Shown: in pieces, positions 53,125 to 62,579 of the stretch
How the letters are laid out: every line of letters begins with the position of its first letter
Numbering within the stretch: position 1 is the stretch's first letter
Assembly: GCA_019358975.1 (NCBI GenBank)
Contig: JAHHIL010000009.1
Location: 1 to 64,000 of the forward strand
Origin: Trichocoleus desertorum ATA4-8-CV12
GTDB taxonomy: Bacteria > Cyanobacteriota > Cyanobacteriia > FACHB-46
Length of the DNA stretch: 64,000 nucleotides
Reading direction: 5' to 3'
The notes under the pieces: model-generated
The model's input: only the letters and a program-made list of their open reading frames with translations
The model's database searches: none
What the model was told of the DNA's origin: nothing
Program-made: the position numbers and the translations under genes

Positions 53125-54807
53125 ATGCAGACCCCTTTTGCTTCCCTGTCCGCTTGGCAACAGCTAAAGAACCGTGAAATCACTTGCGAAGCAGCGCTAC
53201 AGCTACTAGTGGATGCTCAGGGTGTCGTTAGGCTGGAATTACTCGATCGAGAAGTGAGCTATCGCTTTTTGCGCGAATTTCCCGATCGCGGGACTTTACC
53301 ACCCGTGATTCCGCTGTTGTTATGGCGTAACTGCTATTTCTTAGGTAGTCCGATCGCCCTACCGCTAGATGAAATTAGAAAGCTCAGCGATCGCACCTTC
53401 ACCGAAATCAAAATCATTCCAATTTCTGATAAAAGCTATCGCAACTGGTTTCATAGCCAAAACCTAGACAACAACCGTATCAGCTCAACGCCTCTGGTGA
53501 ATCCCCTCACCGGAGAACAGGATCAAGAAAATATTGGAGAAGTTACCGAACTCTACCTTTCCAAAGCAGTAGACCAAATCAGTCGGATTCGTACCATCAT
53601 TTCTGGAGCCTTACGCAACCGGGCGAGTGACATTCACCTAGAACCCACACCGGAAGGGCTACGAGTGCGCTATCGCATTGATGGCATTCTGCGCGATATT
53701 ACCACCTTGCCCTTAGAAATCAGTCGTCGGGCGATCGTGGCGCTGAAAGTCATGGCAGATATGGACATTGCAGAAAGTCGTCGCCCTCAGGATGCCAGGA
53801 TGGGGGAAAAGTATGCCTCTGGTCAAGACTCTGACTTGGGCTTAGACATGCGAGTCAGCACTCTGCCTTGTATTGGTGGCGAAAAAGCCGTTATTCGTCT
53901 GCTACCTCGCCAAAATCCCTTTTCCAGCATTGACGAACTGGGTTTTACTGAAAAAACCTTGGCCATCTACAAAAACTGGCTACAGCAACCCCAAGGGATG
54001 GTGATTTTTACGGGGCCTACGGGTTCAGGCAAGACGAGTACGCTCTACACCAGTTTGCAAGTGGTAGCCACAGAATTTGTCAATGTGATCACGGTCGAAG
54101 ATCCCGTTGAATATGTGTTGCCACGCATTACCCAAACTCAGGTGCATGAACCCGCAGGCATGACTTTTGCGGCTGGGCTGCGAGCAATTCTGCGCCAAGA
54201 CCCAGACATCATTATGCTAGGAGAAATTCGGGATAGTGAAACGGCAGAGACAGGAATTCGCGCGGCTTTGACGGGTCACCTAGTCCTGACAACGCTGCAC
54301 ACCAATGACGCAGCCAGTGCCATCCCCCGCTTAAAAGATATTGGTCCTGACCCAGGCTTGATCAGTGATGCTTTGCTCGGCATTGTCGCTCAGCGCTTGG
54401 TACGCCGAATCTGTCCTCACTGTGCTGAACCTTATACCCCTACAGAAGCAGACTTAAAAGTGCTCGGCTTAAAGCTCGATGAAGCCTCCCCAGAGTTGTG
54501 GCGGAAGGGTCGAGGCTGCCCAAAATGCTTTAACTCCGGTTATATGGGCCGAGAAGCGATTATCGAATTATTAGATGTGGATGATACGGTGCGCCAAATT
54601 ATCTATGAAGGAACGATGACCCAGTTGCATCGGCATTTAAGCGAAATTAACTTTGCTTCCTTCCGTGGGGCTGCGATCGAGAAGGTAACGACAGGAGTGA
54701 CAACAATTACCGAGGTGCTGCGGGTTTTACCTCATAGTGCTTTGTATCGTAAGCCAACAGCTCGACCCCAAACGAGCCATATGAAGTTGATTAATGTCAC
54801 CTCTTAA
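53125..54807 (+). CDS. GspE/PilB-like secretion or pilus ATPase
   Basis: A 560-residue hexameric ATPase of the type II secretion/type IV pilus family. The N-terminal domain (1-140) is short compared with PilB. The ATPase core has GPTGSGKT (297-304), an Asp box (DIIMLGEIRDSETAETGIRA) and a His box (GHLVLTTLHTNDA). A zinc-binding four-Cys site follows (CPHC and CPKC, about 433-474). PilB of cyanobacteria is about 670 residues, so this is likely a second, specialised ATPase. Both flanking genes share a domain with each other. Confidence 0.9.
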   Translation: MQTPFASLSAWQQLKNREITCEAALQLLVDAQGVVRLELLDREVSYRFLREFPDRGTLPPVIPLLLWRNCYFLGSPIALPLDEIRKLSDRTFTEIKIIPISDKSYRNWFHSQNLDNNRISSTPLVNPLTGEQDQENIGEVTELYLSKAVDQISRIRTIISGALRNRASDIHLEPTPEGLRVRYRIDGILRDITTLPLEISRRAIVALKVMADMDIAESRRPQDARMGEKYASGQDSDLGLDMRVSTLPCIGGEKAVIRLLPRQNPFSSIDELGFTEKTLAIYKNWLQQPQGMVIFTGPTGSGKTSTLYTSLQVVATEFVNVITVEDPVEYVLPRITQTQVHEPAGMTFAAGLRAILRQDPDIIMLGEIRDSETAETGIRAALTGHLVLTTLHTNDAASAIPRLKDIGPDPGLISDALLGIVAQRLVRRICPHCAEPYTPTEADLKVLGLKLDEASPELWRKGRGCPKCFNSGYMGREAIIELLDVDDTVRQIIYEGTMTQLHRHLSEINFASFRGAAIEKVTTGVTTITEVLRVLPHSALYRKPTARPQTSHMKLINVTS

Positions 54808-54930
54808 CTACAGCCTGACATTAGACAATCTAAAAAAATTATGTAAAGGCTTGGTAAAACAAATATGCCTGTGTCTTTTTATGCTGGGATAGTTGGGTAG
54901 GATAATCCGAAGTATTAGAGGCGATCGCCA

Positions 54931-56055
54931 ATGATGGGGTTGAGTTCTGTTAGTACTTTAGACAGCAGCCCGCTCACTTCGAGCCGCGACGTTGCCAGCT
55001 GGATTAAAGAGCTCCAAAGCGCTGACCAGACGTTCTACAACATGATGACGTTGGAGATCTGGTCTCTTGCTCAAACGATGGATGAGATCCAACCTGGCTT
55101 TTGGGCGGACTATATGCGCAATCGCCAAACTATTGTCCAGCAATATCTGAAAGAACGGCGACGCCAGGATCCAAGGCTCAATCACCCCTCTGTGCATCGA
55201 TCAGCACCCAGCCGTAAACTATCTCCCTTTAATGGGGCCGCTGAAAAAGTTGCCAAAGAAGTAACTGGAACAATGATTACCTCCTTCTCGGAGGATTTGG
55301 AGCGTGAGCTGTCTAATGTGACGCCTCGCTTGGTTCGTCCTACCTTAGCCAAACCTCAAGTGGCTGAGTCGGCGGAAACCAACAACTTAGTGATTATTGA
55401 TGTGTTTGAAGAAGGTGAGTCACCAGCTCAAGTTGTTACTCCCAGAAGGCGAGTAGTAGGTGAACCCGCGATTCTGAGCGAGGCCACTACAACTCAGGTT
55501 GCAGCCCATCCTTTTGCTAGACCTGCCAGAGAGGCAACCCGTAAAACTTCAGCCGCGATCGCTGCCCATTCTGTACCCACAGCCAGAACTCCCGCCATTG
55601 ATTTGGTCAAACTGCCACATTTAATGCGTTTTCCGGTGCTTCGGGTCATCCCTGCCTTGGTTCCTACTTCAGCTACAGGCAATTTGGCTACAGCAGTGGT
55701 TGCCTGTTGGCTGACTCGCAATTTTCTGGTACAAACACCCGATGTAGCAGGTCAGGGGGGACTGATCAAACGCTGCGATCGCCTGACCTTAGATCCAGGA
55801 CAATCCATCGTTTGCCGATTGGGTTTTCAGTTGAAAGGCCTAACTTCTGCTGTGCAAGTTCAGTTAGTCGCATCTCTGCGCACTCAACATCAACTCACTG
55901 CCAGTTGGTTTGAAGCACCACCATCAACCTCTGAATCTGGAGAGCTAGAACCCCCTGAAGTGATGGTGAAGTTGACAAATCGTGGCACTGAACCTTGCTT
56001 GCTAAAAGCGGGACAAGCTTTCTGTCGCTTGGAATTTCTCTGCTCTACCCATTAG
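54931..56055 (+). CDS. Two-domain protein with the 52677-type N-terminal domain
   Basis: A 374-residue protein. Residues 20-80 (VASWIKELQSADQTFYNMMT, then WSLAQTMDEIQPGFW, then RNRQTIVQQYL) match the small protein at 52677. A Ser/Thr/Ala-rich linker follows (about 90-225). The C-terminal domain (235-374) is beta-rich, with LDPGQSIVCRLGFQLKGL and LTNRGTEPCLLKAGQAFCRL. No known family is recognised for either domain. The ATG follows AGAGG plus a HIP1 spacer, as at 52677. A functional tie to the ATPase at 53125 is inferred from position. Confidence 0.75.
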   Translation: MMGLSSVSTLDSSPLTSSRDVASWIKELQSADQTFYNMMTLEIWSLAQTMDEIQPGFWADYMRNRQTIVQQYLKERRRQDPRLNHPSVHRSAPSRKLSPFNGAAEKVAKEVTGTMITSFSEDLERELSNVTPRLVRPTLAKPQVAESAETNNLVIIDVFEEGESPAQVVTPRRRVVGEPAILSEATTTQVAAHPFARPAREATRKTSAAIAAHSVPTARTPAIDLVKLPHLMRFPVLRVIPALVPTSATGNLATAVVACWLTRNFLVQTPDVAGQGGLIKRCDRLTLDPGQSIVCRLGFQLKGLTSAVQVQLVASLRTQHQLTASWFEAPPSTSESGELEPPEVMVKLTNRGTEPCLLKAGQAFCRLEFLCSTH

Positions 56056-56178
56056 GGGCCAAACCGAAATTGGCACCTGGGTGGGAGCGATGGGAATAAA
56101 CAGATGAGAGGGATTGAAACCTAGATAAAATCAGTTTGGAGATCTCTAAGCTGACTATCACAGCAAGTAGGCAACGTC

Positions 56179-56535
56179 ATGACGAACCAATCCACCAATT
56201 TCGCTTTTACTCCAATCAGTGTTGAGGAACTGGCAAACCGTTTGGCAGCTTCAGAAGGCTTGCAATTAGTGGATGTACGAGAGCCGCAAGAAGTCGCGAT
56301 CGCCAGCATTACAGGCTTTGAGAACTTGCCCCTGAGTGAGTATGCTAACTGGTCTGAGCAAATCCAAACCCGCTTTGACCCTCACACAGAAACCATCGTG
56401 CTCTGTCACCACGGCATGCGGTCAGCCCAAATGTGTCAGTGGCTAGCCAGCCAGGGCTTCACCAATATCAAAAATGTTGAGGGTGGGATCGAAGCTTATT
56501 CAGTCGTAGTTGATCCTTCTATTCCTCGTTATTAG
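56179..56535 (+). CDS. Rhodanese-like domain protein
   Basis: A 118-residue single rhodanese domain. LQLVDVREPQEVAIASI is the CH2A motif, and the active-site loop is VLCHHGMRSAQM with the persulfide Cys. VEGGIEAYSVVVDPSIPRY is the C-terminal pattern. It carries or transfers sulfane sulfur, with partners unknown. The active loop CHHGMRS is typical of cyanobacterial members. Single gene. Confidence 0.92.
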   Translation: MTNQSTNFAFTPISVEELANRLAASEGLQLVDVREPQEVAIASITGFENLPLSEYANWSEQIQTRFDPHTETIVLCHHGMRSAQMCQWLASQGFTNIKNVEGGIEAYSVVVDPSIPRY

Positions 56536-56964
56536 TCGTTGTTGCTCCTCATTACTTGTGCTAGCTATGACCCCGCAACTACCTGCCAAGGAACCTAAGA
56601 TTCCGAATTGCAGACTAATAGACTATAGTCACTGAATAGAAGCTTAAAGGGATCGCAGCTACTAAGTACTTTGGGGATCTTCAGGCAGATGGTTACTTTT
56701 GTTACTCCTGGCGAAGCAACCCAAAAGAGACCATAAGGCATCTGCTATCTTGGTTGCATCCCAGTTACCTCTAAATCGGGGGTGCATTCAGGTTGGTGAG
56801 AGTCAGATCGCTACTCTTATCGAGAGTTCAATTACTGGTTCTATTCCCCTCAATCAGGATAAGTAAAGTGAGTCAGTAATGCACCTTTTCAGTTTATAGA
56901 CCTCACAATCATTTATCTTCTTTCAATCTTTAATAAAGCTCAGTTAAATTCAGCTACCAATCTC
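56536..56964. other. Spacer before hrcA
   Basis: 429 bases with no gene. No CIRCE element (TTAGCACTC-N9-GAGTGCTAA) could be found, so hrcA does not seem to be autoregulated through a CIRCE here. Confidence 0.45.
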
Positions 56965-58059
56965 ATGTCTGTACAAGTGAATCTCACCGAGCGACAGCAA
57001 AGGGTTCTTTGGGCCACCGTACGCCACTATATTGCAACTGCGGAGCCAGTGGGTTCAAAAGCTTTGGTAGAAGAGTACAACCTGAGTGTGAGCCCAGCCA
57101 CCATCCGGAATGCGATGGGTTACCTGGAAAAAGCTGGATTGTTGTATCAACCTCATACTTCCGCAGGGCGAGTGCCTTCAGATTCTGGCTACCGCATTTA
57201 TGTCGATCAATTGATTACTCCGTCTGAAACTCTAGCGCAACGAGTAGATCAACTGCTGAGCGATCGCCTGAATTTGGATAGCTGGAGCTTTGAAGCATTG
57301 CTGCGGGGGGCAGCTCAGATCCTGGCAGCTCTTAGCGGCTATGTGACCTTGATTACCATGCCTCAGACGACGATGGCTCGCCTGCGCCATTTACAAATTG
57401 TGCAGATTGAGCCGAGGCAAGTGATGCTGATTGTGGTCACAGATGCCTATGAAACTCAATCGGTTTTGATGGAGCTGCCGCAAGTCAATGCTGAGCAAGA
57501 CCAAGCCAATCGCTCAAGCGATCCTGATCTGGTGGAGCGGGAGTTGCAGATTTTGTCCAACTTCTTAAACCATCACCTGCGGGGGCGATCGCTTGCCGAC
57601 TTACCGCTCCTAGACTGGAGTGATCTAGGGCGAGAATTTGACCAATACGCCGATACCTTGCGGGCTTCACTGGCTGATTTAATGCGACGAACTCAGTCAC
57701 CTAGAGCCACTCAAATCGTGGTGAGTGGGGTGTCTGAGGTCTTGCGCCATCCAGAATTTTCTGAATTGCAACAAGTTCAAACCATAATCCACCTGTTGGA
57801 AGAAGAGCAAGACCAACTCTGGCCTTTGATTTTTGAATACTCTGACTCTGACCAACCGGGCAAGCGAGCTACAGTCCGGATCGGAGCTGAAAACCCATTA
57901 GAGCCTATTCGCGCCTGTACCCTGATTTCTGCAACTTACCGTCGAGGTGCAGTTCCTGTTGGCAGTGTTGGGGTGTTGGGGCCAACACGGATGGTGTATG
58001 AAAATGCGATCGCGATGGTGGAAGCCGCCGCTGATTTCCTTTCTGAAACTTTAAGCTGA
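56965..58059 (+). CDS. hrcA: Heat-inducible transcription repressor HrcA
   Basis: A repressor of chaperone genes that binds CIRCE operators. The N-terminal winged helix (1-90) has [38 protein letters not shown] and [18 protein letters not shown]-like domain follows, with a C-terminal [20 protein letters not shown]-like segment. 364 residues is normal. GroEL normally keeps HrcA active. No CIRCE site or groE/dnaK genes lie in the window, so its targets are elsewhere. Confidence 0.95.
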   Translation: MSVQVNLTERQQRVLWATVRHYIATAEPVGSKALVEEYNLSVSPATIRNAMGYLEKAGLLYQPHTSAGRVPSDSGYRIYVDQLITPSETLAQRVDQLLSDRLNLDSWSFEALLRGAAQILAALSGYVTLITMPQTTMARLRHLQIVQIEPRQVMLIVVTDAYETQSVLMELPQVNAEQDQANRSSDPDLVERELQILSNFLNHHLRGRSLADLPLLDWSDLGREFDQYADTLRASLADLMRRTQSPRATQIVVSGVSEVLRHPEFSELQQVQTIIHLLEEEQDQLWPLIFEYSDSDQPGKRATVRIGAENPLEPIRACTLISATYRRGAVPVGSVGVLGPTRMVYENAIAMVEAAADFLSETLS

Positions 58060-58173
58060 TTCATCAGGGCATTATTGGTTTCGGTCAGTCAGCTTGTTAA
58101 AATTTCTTCAAGTATCGATGAACTGGGCCGCAGTTTTTATCGATCGTTTGAGGCACTTGATGAGTTCACGAAC

Positions 58174-58944
58174 ATGACTCAAAGCTTAAATACCCTTCGT
58201 GAACAGCGCCCCCCTAAAAAGCGTGAGGGGACACAGCCGGAAGTTTCCCAAACCCTGAAACCTACTCAGCGCGTGATTGGTTTGACGGGGGGAATTGGCA
58301 TGGGCAAGACGACGGTCTCTAACTATTTAGCTTCTACTTATCAACTGCCGATCTTAGATGCTGACTTGTATGCCAGAGAAGCAGTGGGACCGAACTCGAC
58401 TGTATTTTCAGAAATTGTTGAGCGCTATGGTGTTGGCATTCTCTTGGCTCATGGCGAGCTAGATCGTCGGCGTTTAGGCAAGATCATCTTTAACAGCCCT
58501 TCGGAGCGGCTGTGGTTGGAACAGCGAATCCATCCTTATGTGCGCGATCGCATGGAGTCGCAGTTGCAAGCTCTACCTGCGGCAACTTATCCCACCGTGG
58601 TATTGGTGGTGCCTTTGCTGTTTGAAGCCCGTATGACCGATCTGGTCACTGAGGTGTGGGTGATTCGGTGTGGATCAGCTCAGCAGATTGAGCGCTTGTT
58701 GCAGCGAGATGCCAGAACTGCCCCAGAAGGCGATCGGCTGAGTCTGGAGCAGGTGCAGGCTAGAATCGACAGCCAAATGGCGATCGAGAAAAAAGTGGCT
58801 TGTGCCGATGTGGTGCTGGATAATGCCTCCACTTTAGATGATTTGCTCAGCCAAGTGGATCGGGCGATCGCGCAACCTAAGGCAAACGCAGACGTAGGCG
58901 CAAATGCTCCAAGCAAGCAGCTCAGAGAAAATCTAGAGTGTTAA
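58174..58944 (+). CDS. coaE: Dephospho-CoA kinase
   Basis: Last step of coenzyme A synthesis: phosphorylation of the 3'-OH of dephospho-CoA. The P-loop is GLTGGIGMGKTT near residue 35 of the form starting at 58174. DADLYAREAVGPNS and HPYVRDRMESQL, VVLVVPLLFE and RCGSAQQIERLLQRD are family motifs. The frame is open from a TTG at 58075, but the ATG at 58174 (MTQSLNT) is preferred. The tail of about 25 residues is low in complexity. It follows hrcA on the same strand. Confidence 0.93.
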   Translation: MTQSLNTLREQRPPKKREGTQPEVSQTLKPTQRVIGLTGGIGMGKTTVSNYLASTYQLPILDADLYAREAVGPNSTVFSEIVERYGVGILLAHGELDRRRLGKIIFNSPSERLWLEQRIHPYVRDRMESQLQALPAATYPTVVLVVPLLFEARMTDLVTEVWVIRCGSAQQIERLLQRDARTAPEGDRLSLEQVQARIDSQMAIEKKVACADVVLDNASTLDDLLSQVDRAIAQPKANADVGANAPSKQLRENLEC

Positions 58945-58974
58945 ACCCTAGAGCGTTAAACCAATAGAGATGAA

Positions 58975-60381
58975 CTACTCATCTTCTACTGCTTCGCCAC
59001 CCACTACGACATTACGTAAACGCAGACTAGGACCGCCACAACCGACAGGTAAGCCACCTTGGCCACCTTTGCCGCAGCCACCTGACTCATCCCAGTAAAA
59101 GTCATCTCCGATCGCTTCAATATCGGCTAGCGTTGTAAACACGTTACCGGAAAGAGTTACATCTCTAACAGGCTCCGCGATCGCGCCATTGCGAATCATC
59201 CACGCTTCCCCTGCCGTAAACGTAAACATTTCTCCATTGGTCATACCACCGAGCCAATTGCGAGCGTAAACGCCTTCTTTGATATCTTGAAACAGGTCAG
59301 CAACGGGTGTTTTACCGCGCTCAATCCAGGTATTGGTCATGCGGACAATCGGGGGATAGTGGTAGTTGAGACAGCGGGCATTTCCTGTGGGAGCTTCGCC
59401 TAACTTGCCAGCCGTTTCGCGTGAGTGCAACCGCCCAACCAACACACCATCTTGAATCAATTGAGTGGTGGTTGCTGGGGTGCCTTCGTCGTCGTAGAAG
59501 TAGCTGCCCCGATGTCCAGGTGGCTTAGCTCCGTCGAAAATTTGTAGCTCTGGAGAACCGAACCGCCGCCCCAAGGTCATGACTTCCAAAATGTCAGGAT
59601 TTTCGTAGGCCATGTCGGCTTCAGATAGATGCCCAAAGGCTTCGTGGACAAATAAGCCTGAGAGAATTGGGTCAATCACAACGGTATAGGTGCCACCTTT
59701 GACGGGTTGCAGCACCAAAGCATCTACTGCCCTCTGAGCAGCACTACGAACCTGAGCATCTAGCCCTAACAAATCTTCGTAGCCACGCCGAGAACCAGTA
59801 GTTTCCCGCCCAGTTTGCACAGTTTCACCATTACGGGCTGTAGCCGCAAAGCGCATCTCCATATCCACCCAAGACTGTTCAATCAGGGTGCCTTCGGACG
59901 TAGCAAAGAGGATGCGCTGAGCGCTGTCTCCGTAGCGCACAGAAATCGTCGTAATTTGCGGATCAACAGAGCGCAAAAGACCTGCGTAGTAGTCACATAG
60001 ATTTTTCTTTTGGTCTAAAGAAACGTGGCGTGGATCTTGGCCTGTCAGCGGCAAGATGCAAGTGTCTTGAATGGGGGTAATCGGCGCTAGGATAGTTTCT
60101 TCATCTCCTACCATCCGGGCAGCGGCGATCGCTTCTTCAATCCGCTCTGCCAGTCCTGAAAGTCGATTAAAGCTAGCAAAGCCCCAACCGCCTTTGTGAC
60201 AAGCTCTCACTTGTCCACCAATCGAAATACCCTCACTTAAGCTTTCGATCTTGTCTCCCCGCAACAAGATGTCGGTGCCTTCGGCCTCTTCTAGGCGAAT
60301 GGCCAGGTAATCCACCTGAGAACGGTAGCGAGCAACCAAGTCGGAAAGTAAGCTTTTGGCATCTGTGAGCAAGGTCGGCAT
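58975..60381 (-). CDS. tldD: TldD metallopeptidase
   Basis: The TldD subunit of the TldD/TldE(PmbA) protease, which degrades unfolded peptides and matures some ribosomal peptides. The zinc motif is HEAFGHLSEAD (HExxxH type), with a later Cys-rich GGCGKGGQGGLPVGCGG. RLEEAEGTDILLRGDKIESL opens the N-terminal domain. 468 residues is normal. Cyanobacteria often have two paralogues; the TldE partner is not in this window. It converges with coaE, with 30 bases between stops. Confidence 0.93.
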   Translation of the reverse strand: MPTLLTDAKSLLSDLVARYRSQVDYLAIRLEEAEGTDILLRGDKIESLSEGISIGGQVRACHKGGWGFASFNRLSGLAERIEEAIAAARMVGDEETILAPITPIQDTCILPLTGQDPRHVSLDQKKNLCDYYAGLLRSVDPQITTISVRYGDSAQRILFATSEGTLIEQSWVDMEMRFAATARNGETVQTGRETTGSRRGYEDLLGLDAQVRSAAQRAVDALVLQPVKGGTYTVVIDPILSGLFVHEAFGHLSEADMAYENPDILEVMTLGRRFGSPELQIFDGAKPPGHRGSYFYDDEGTPATTTQLIQDGVLVGRLHSRETAGKLGEAPTGNARCLNYHYPPIVRMTNTWIERGKTPVADLFQDIKEGVYARNWLGGMTNGEMFTFTAGEAWMIRNGAIAEPVRDVTLSGNVFTTLADIEAIGDDFYWDESGGCGKGGQGGLPVGCGGPSLRLRNVVVGGEAVEDE

Positions 60382-60691
60382 GATGGACAGGGTTTGGGTA
60401 AACTAACTCCATTTTGCAGTTAATTGGAGCAAGGCTGCCACCCTCTTGCGGCTTGTCAGTTGTCCAGTTAGACAATCTGCCTGGGTGCAGCCAGAACCCC
60501 TAGCTCAACCAAGACTCTGGGACAAGATTTTAAGGGCAACGGAGATTGACACCTTAGAGTTCGGTTCTACGCCTAGCTTGGATTGGCTGATACCGATAAC
60601 CTGGTACTAGATGAAATGAAATTAAAGTGAAATTAAACAGTATTCGCAGTCTCGATGCCATGACGAGCGACTGCATTGGGGGGCTAGAGTT
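60382..60691. other. Divergent upstream region of tldD and the sensor kinase
   Basis: 310 bases with no gene recognised. It should hold both promoters; none is clear by eye. Confidence 0.35.
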
Positions 60692-62332
60692 GTGCATCAG
60701 TGGTTACTGCCAAGCTTAAGTGAAGTATTAGCCCAGGGCACCCCAAACGGAGCCACTAATGGTGCTGCATCGGCTGTTGAAACAAACACAAGCCATGTGT
60801 CGATCGCGCGGCAACGAGTGCGGGCCGAACGGGAGTGGTGGGGAGCGATCGCGGCCCTTAACGTTTTATTGGAAGTGACCTTGCCAGAATGGGCAGAACC
60901 CGTAGCAACGGCTCAGTTTTCGTGCAAGCAGCGTTCCACTCTCAAAGCCAAGCAAGGATTAATTCTCGCGGGGCCATCCTGTATCTTGACGCAACCCAGC
61001 CTCAATGCCTGTCTAGCGTCTTGGGTGTTCACACCTAAAGCTTTAGATGCCTTTGCTTGGATGCCTTTTCAACTGCCACCCGCCTCATCAAGTAAAGAGC
61101 TAAGTAAAGAGGTATCTGAGGTTCCGGAAACCACCCCTGCCTTGCCTGTGTTGCCTGGTGATCCTTTGGCGACAGAACAATTTTGTTTGGTTTTAACCTC
61201 AGCGTTTAGCTTAGTGATGGTGTTGGGGGAGAAGGCAACGGGGGAACCCGCTTTCAGTTTTTCTTTTGACCCAGAGGCGGTGCAAAGTGCTTGGCGATCG
61301 CTACGGCCCCGTGCTTTACTTACCAGCCCTCACCAAGTGGAACGCTTAGATGCTTTGGTAGCTCAGTTTGCGCCCACAGCCCCGGATTACAAAACGGTGA
61401 TGCAGTTTAGTCGGCTGCTGCTGCAACATTTACCAGACCCGATCGATTTAGAGGCGGAAGCTTTAGATTCCTCCCGTCTAGATACTCACACCTTTAAATC
61501 GGAGACAGGTCATTTGGTTGTAGAGCCATTTCCTGAGTTGGCAATGGCCAGCGCTACAACTAAAGCGATGCCTTCAGAGGCTCATGCTCCTGCTGACACG
61601 ATGGCCGAGCCGAAGAGTAATTTGGATGTGGAGTTGTTGCAGGCGATCGCTCATGAAGTACGGACGCCGCTGACAACAATCCGCACTTTGACTCGCTTAT
61701 TGCTGAAGCGCAAAGACTTAGCGCCTGAGGTACTAAAGCGGTTAGAAATTATCGATCGCGAGTGTAACGAACAAATCGATCGCTTTGGCTTGATTTTCCG
61801 AGCAGTTGAGTTGGAAACGTCGGCGGTGAAGCGTCCGCCAGTGGCTTTGGCTTCGACTTCGATTGACCAGGTGTTGCAGCAAAGTATTCCACGTTGGGAA
61901 AAGCAAGCGAGTTTGCGGAATCTGACGCTGAAGGTGTTGCTGCCTCAGAAAATGCCGATGGTGGTGAGTGATCCAACGATGCTGGATCAAGCTCTGACCA
62001 GTTTAATTGAGCGGTTTACTCGGAATTTGCCCAGTGGTAGCCATATTCAGGTGCAGGTGATGTTGGCGGGGAGCCAGTTGAAGCTACAGTTGCAGTCTGA
62101 GTTGCAACCGCAGGCTGACCCATCCACTCATACGAGCCATTCGGCGCGATCGGCTTTGAAGTCGATTGGACAGTTACTGATGTTTCAGCCTGAGACGGGT
62201 AGCTTAAGTTTGAGTTTGGGTGTGACGAAGAATTTGTTTCAAGCTTTGGGGGGCAAGTTGATTGTGCGAGAGAAGCCTCAGCAAGGGGAGGTAATGACGA
62301 TTTTCTTGCCTTTGGAAGTGAGTCATTTGTAG
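60692..62332 (+). CDS. Sensor histidine kinase with degenerate ATP-binding domain
   Basis: A 546-residue soluble kinase-like protein. Residues 165-250 (QFCLVLTSAFSLVMVLGEKA, then FSFDPEAVQSAWRSL) look like a DICT-type sensor domain. The dimerisation/phospho domain has the normal H box AIAHEVRTPLTTIRTL (His321). The catalytic domain (410-545) lacks the usual motifs: the N box reads LTSLIERF without Asn, no DxG box is seen, and the G2 region reads SLSLSLGVTKNLFQALGG. It should not bind ATP normally, but could receive phosphate at His321. It begins at GTG 60692. The neighbouring kinase has the opposite defect. Confidence 0.82.
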   Translation: MHQWLLPSLSEVLAQGTPNGATNGAASAVETNTSHVSIARQRVRAEREWWGAIAALNVLLEVTLPEWAEPVATAQFSCKQRSTLKAKQGLILAGPSCILTQPSLNACLASWVFTPKALDAFAWMPFQLPPASSSKELSKEVSEVPETTPALPVLPGDPLATEQFCLVLTSAFSLVMVLGEKATGEPAFSFSFDPEAVQSAWRSLRPRALLTSPHQVERLDALVAQFAPTAPDYKTVMQFSRLLLQHLPDPIDLEAEALDSSRLDTHTFKSETGHLVVEPFPELAMASATTKAMPSEAHAPADTMAEPKSNLDVELLQAIAHEVRTPLTTIRTLTRLLLKRKDLAPEVLKRLEIIDRECNEQIDRFGLIFRAVELETSAVKRPPVALASTSIDQVLQQSIPRWEKQASLRNLTLKVLLPQKMPMVVSDPTMLDQALTSLIERFTRNLPSGSHIQVQVMLAGSQLKLQLQSELQPQADPSTHTSHSARSALKSIGQLLMFQPETGSLSLSLGVTKNLFQALGGKLIVREKPQQGEVMTIFLPLEVSHL

Positions 62333-62351
62333 GTGATTCCCAGCTTGGAAT

Positions 62352-62419
62352 CCGAGCCTTGGGGGCACTCGCCCCCAAACCCCCGCTGAGGGACGGTTGC
62401 GTCCCCCAGACCCCCTCCA
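62352..62419. repeat. GC-rich interspersed repeat, copy B
   Basis: A 68-base near-copy of 21700-21768: CCGAGCC, a hairpin GGGGGCACTCGCCCCC, GCTGAGGGACGG, GGGACGGTTGCGTCCC, and CCCTCCA. Differences are mainly in loops (CGCTTG against CACTCG; GGCTGC against GGTTGC), leaving stems intact. It lies between the converging kinase genes. Confidence 0.8.
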
Positions 62420-62496
62420 AACGAAGCTGAGTATGGGTGTTTCGAGCCTTGGGTTTTGGTAGCTTTTGGTGATTAGCTATTGGCTTTTGGTTCGCA

Positions 62497-62579
62497 ACTC
62501 CTCACTCCTCACTCCTCTCTCTTCACTTCCGGACTCCTCTTTCATCCCTCATCCCTCATCCTTCCTCCCTCCACAGGTG
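62497..62579. repeat. Pyrimidine-rich simple repeat tract
   Basis: Reiterated ACTCCTC and CATCCCT units (ACTCCTCACTCCTCACTCCT, then CATCCCTCATCCCTCATCC) make an almost pure pyrimidine strand. The last part overlaps the end of the minus-strand kinase gene and encodes its Gly/Arg/Asp/Glu tail (GGRMRDEG), which may thus be an extension created by the repeat. Confidence 0.6.

Noticed and set aside
56536-56964. Search for a CIRCE operator upstream of hrcA
   Set aside because: No TTAGCACTC/GAGTGCTAA pair is present.
62497-62579. ACTCCTCAC-like stretch reminiscent of the small RNA Yfr1
   Set aside because: It is a simple pyrimidine repeat without the Yfr1 hairpins or promoter, and part of it is coding on the other strand.
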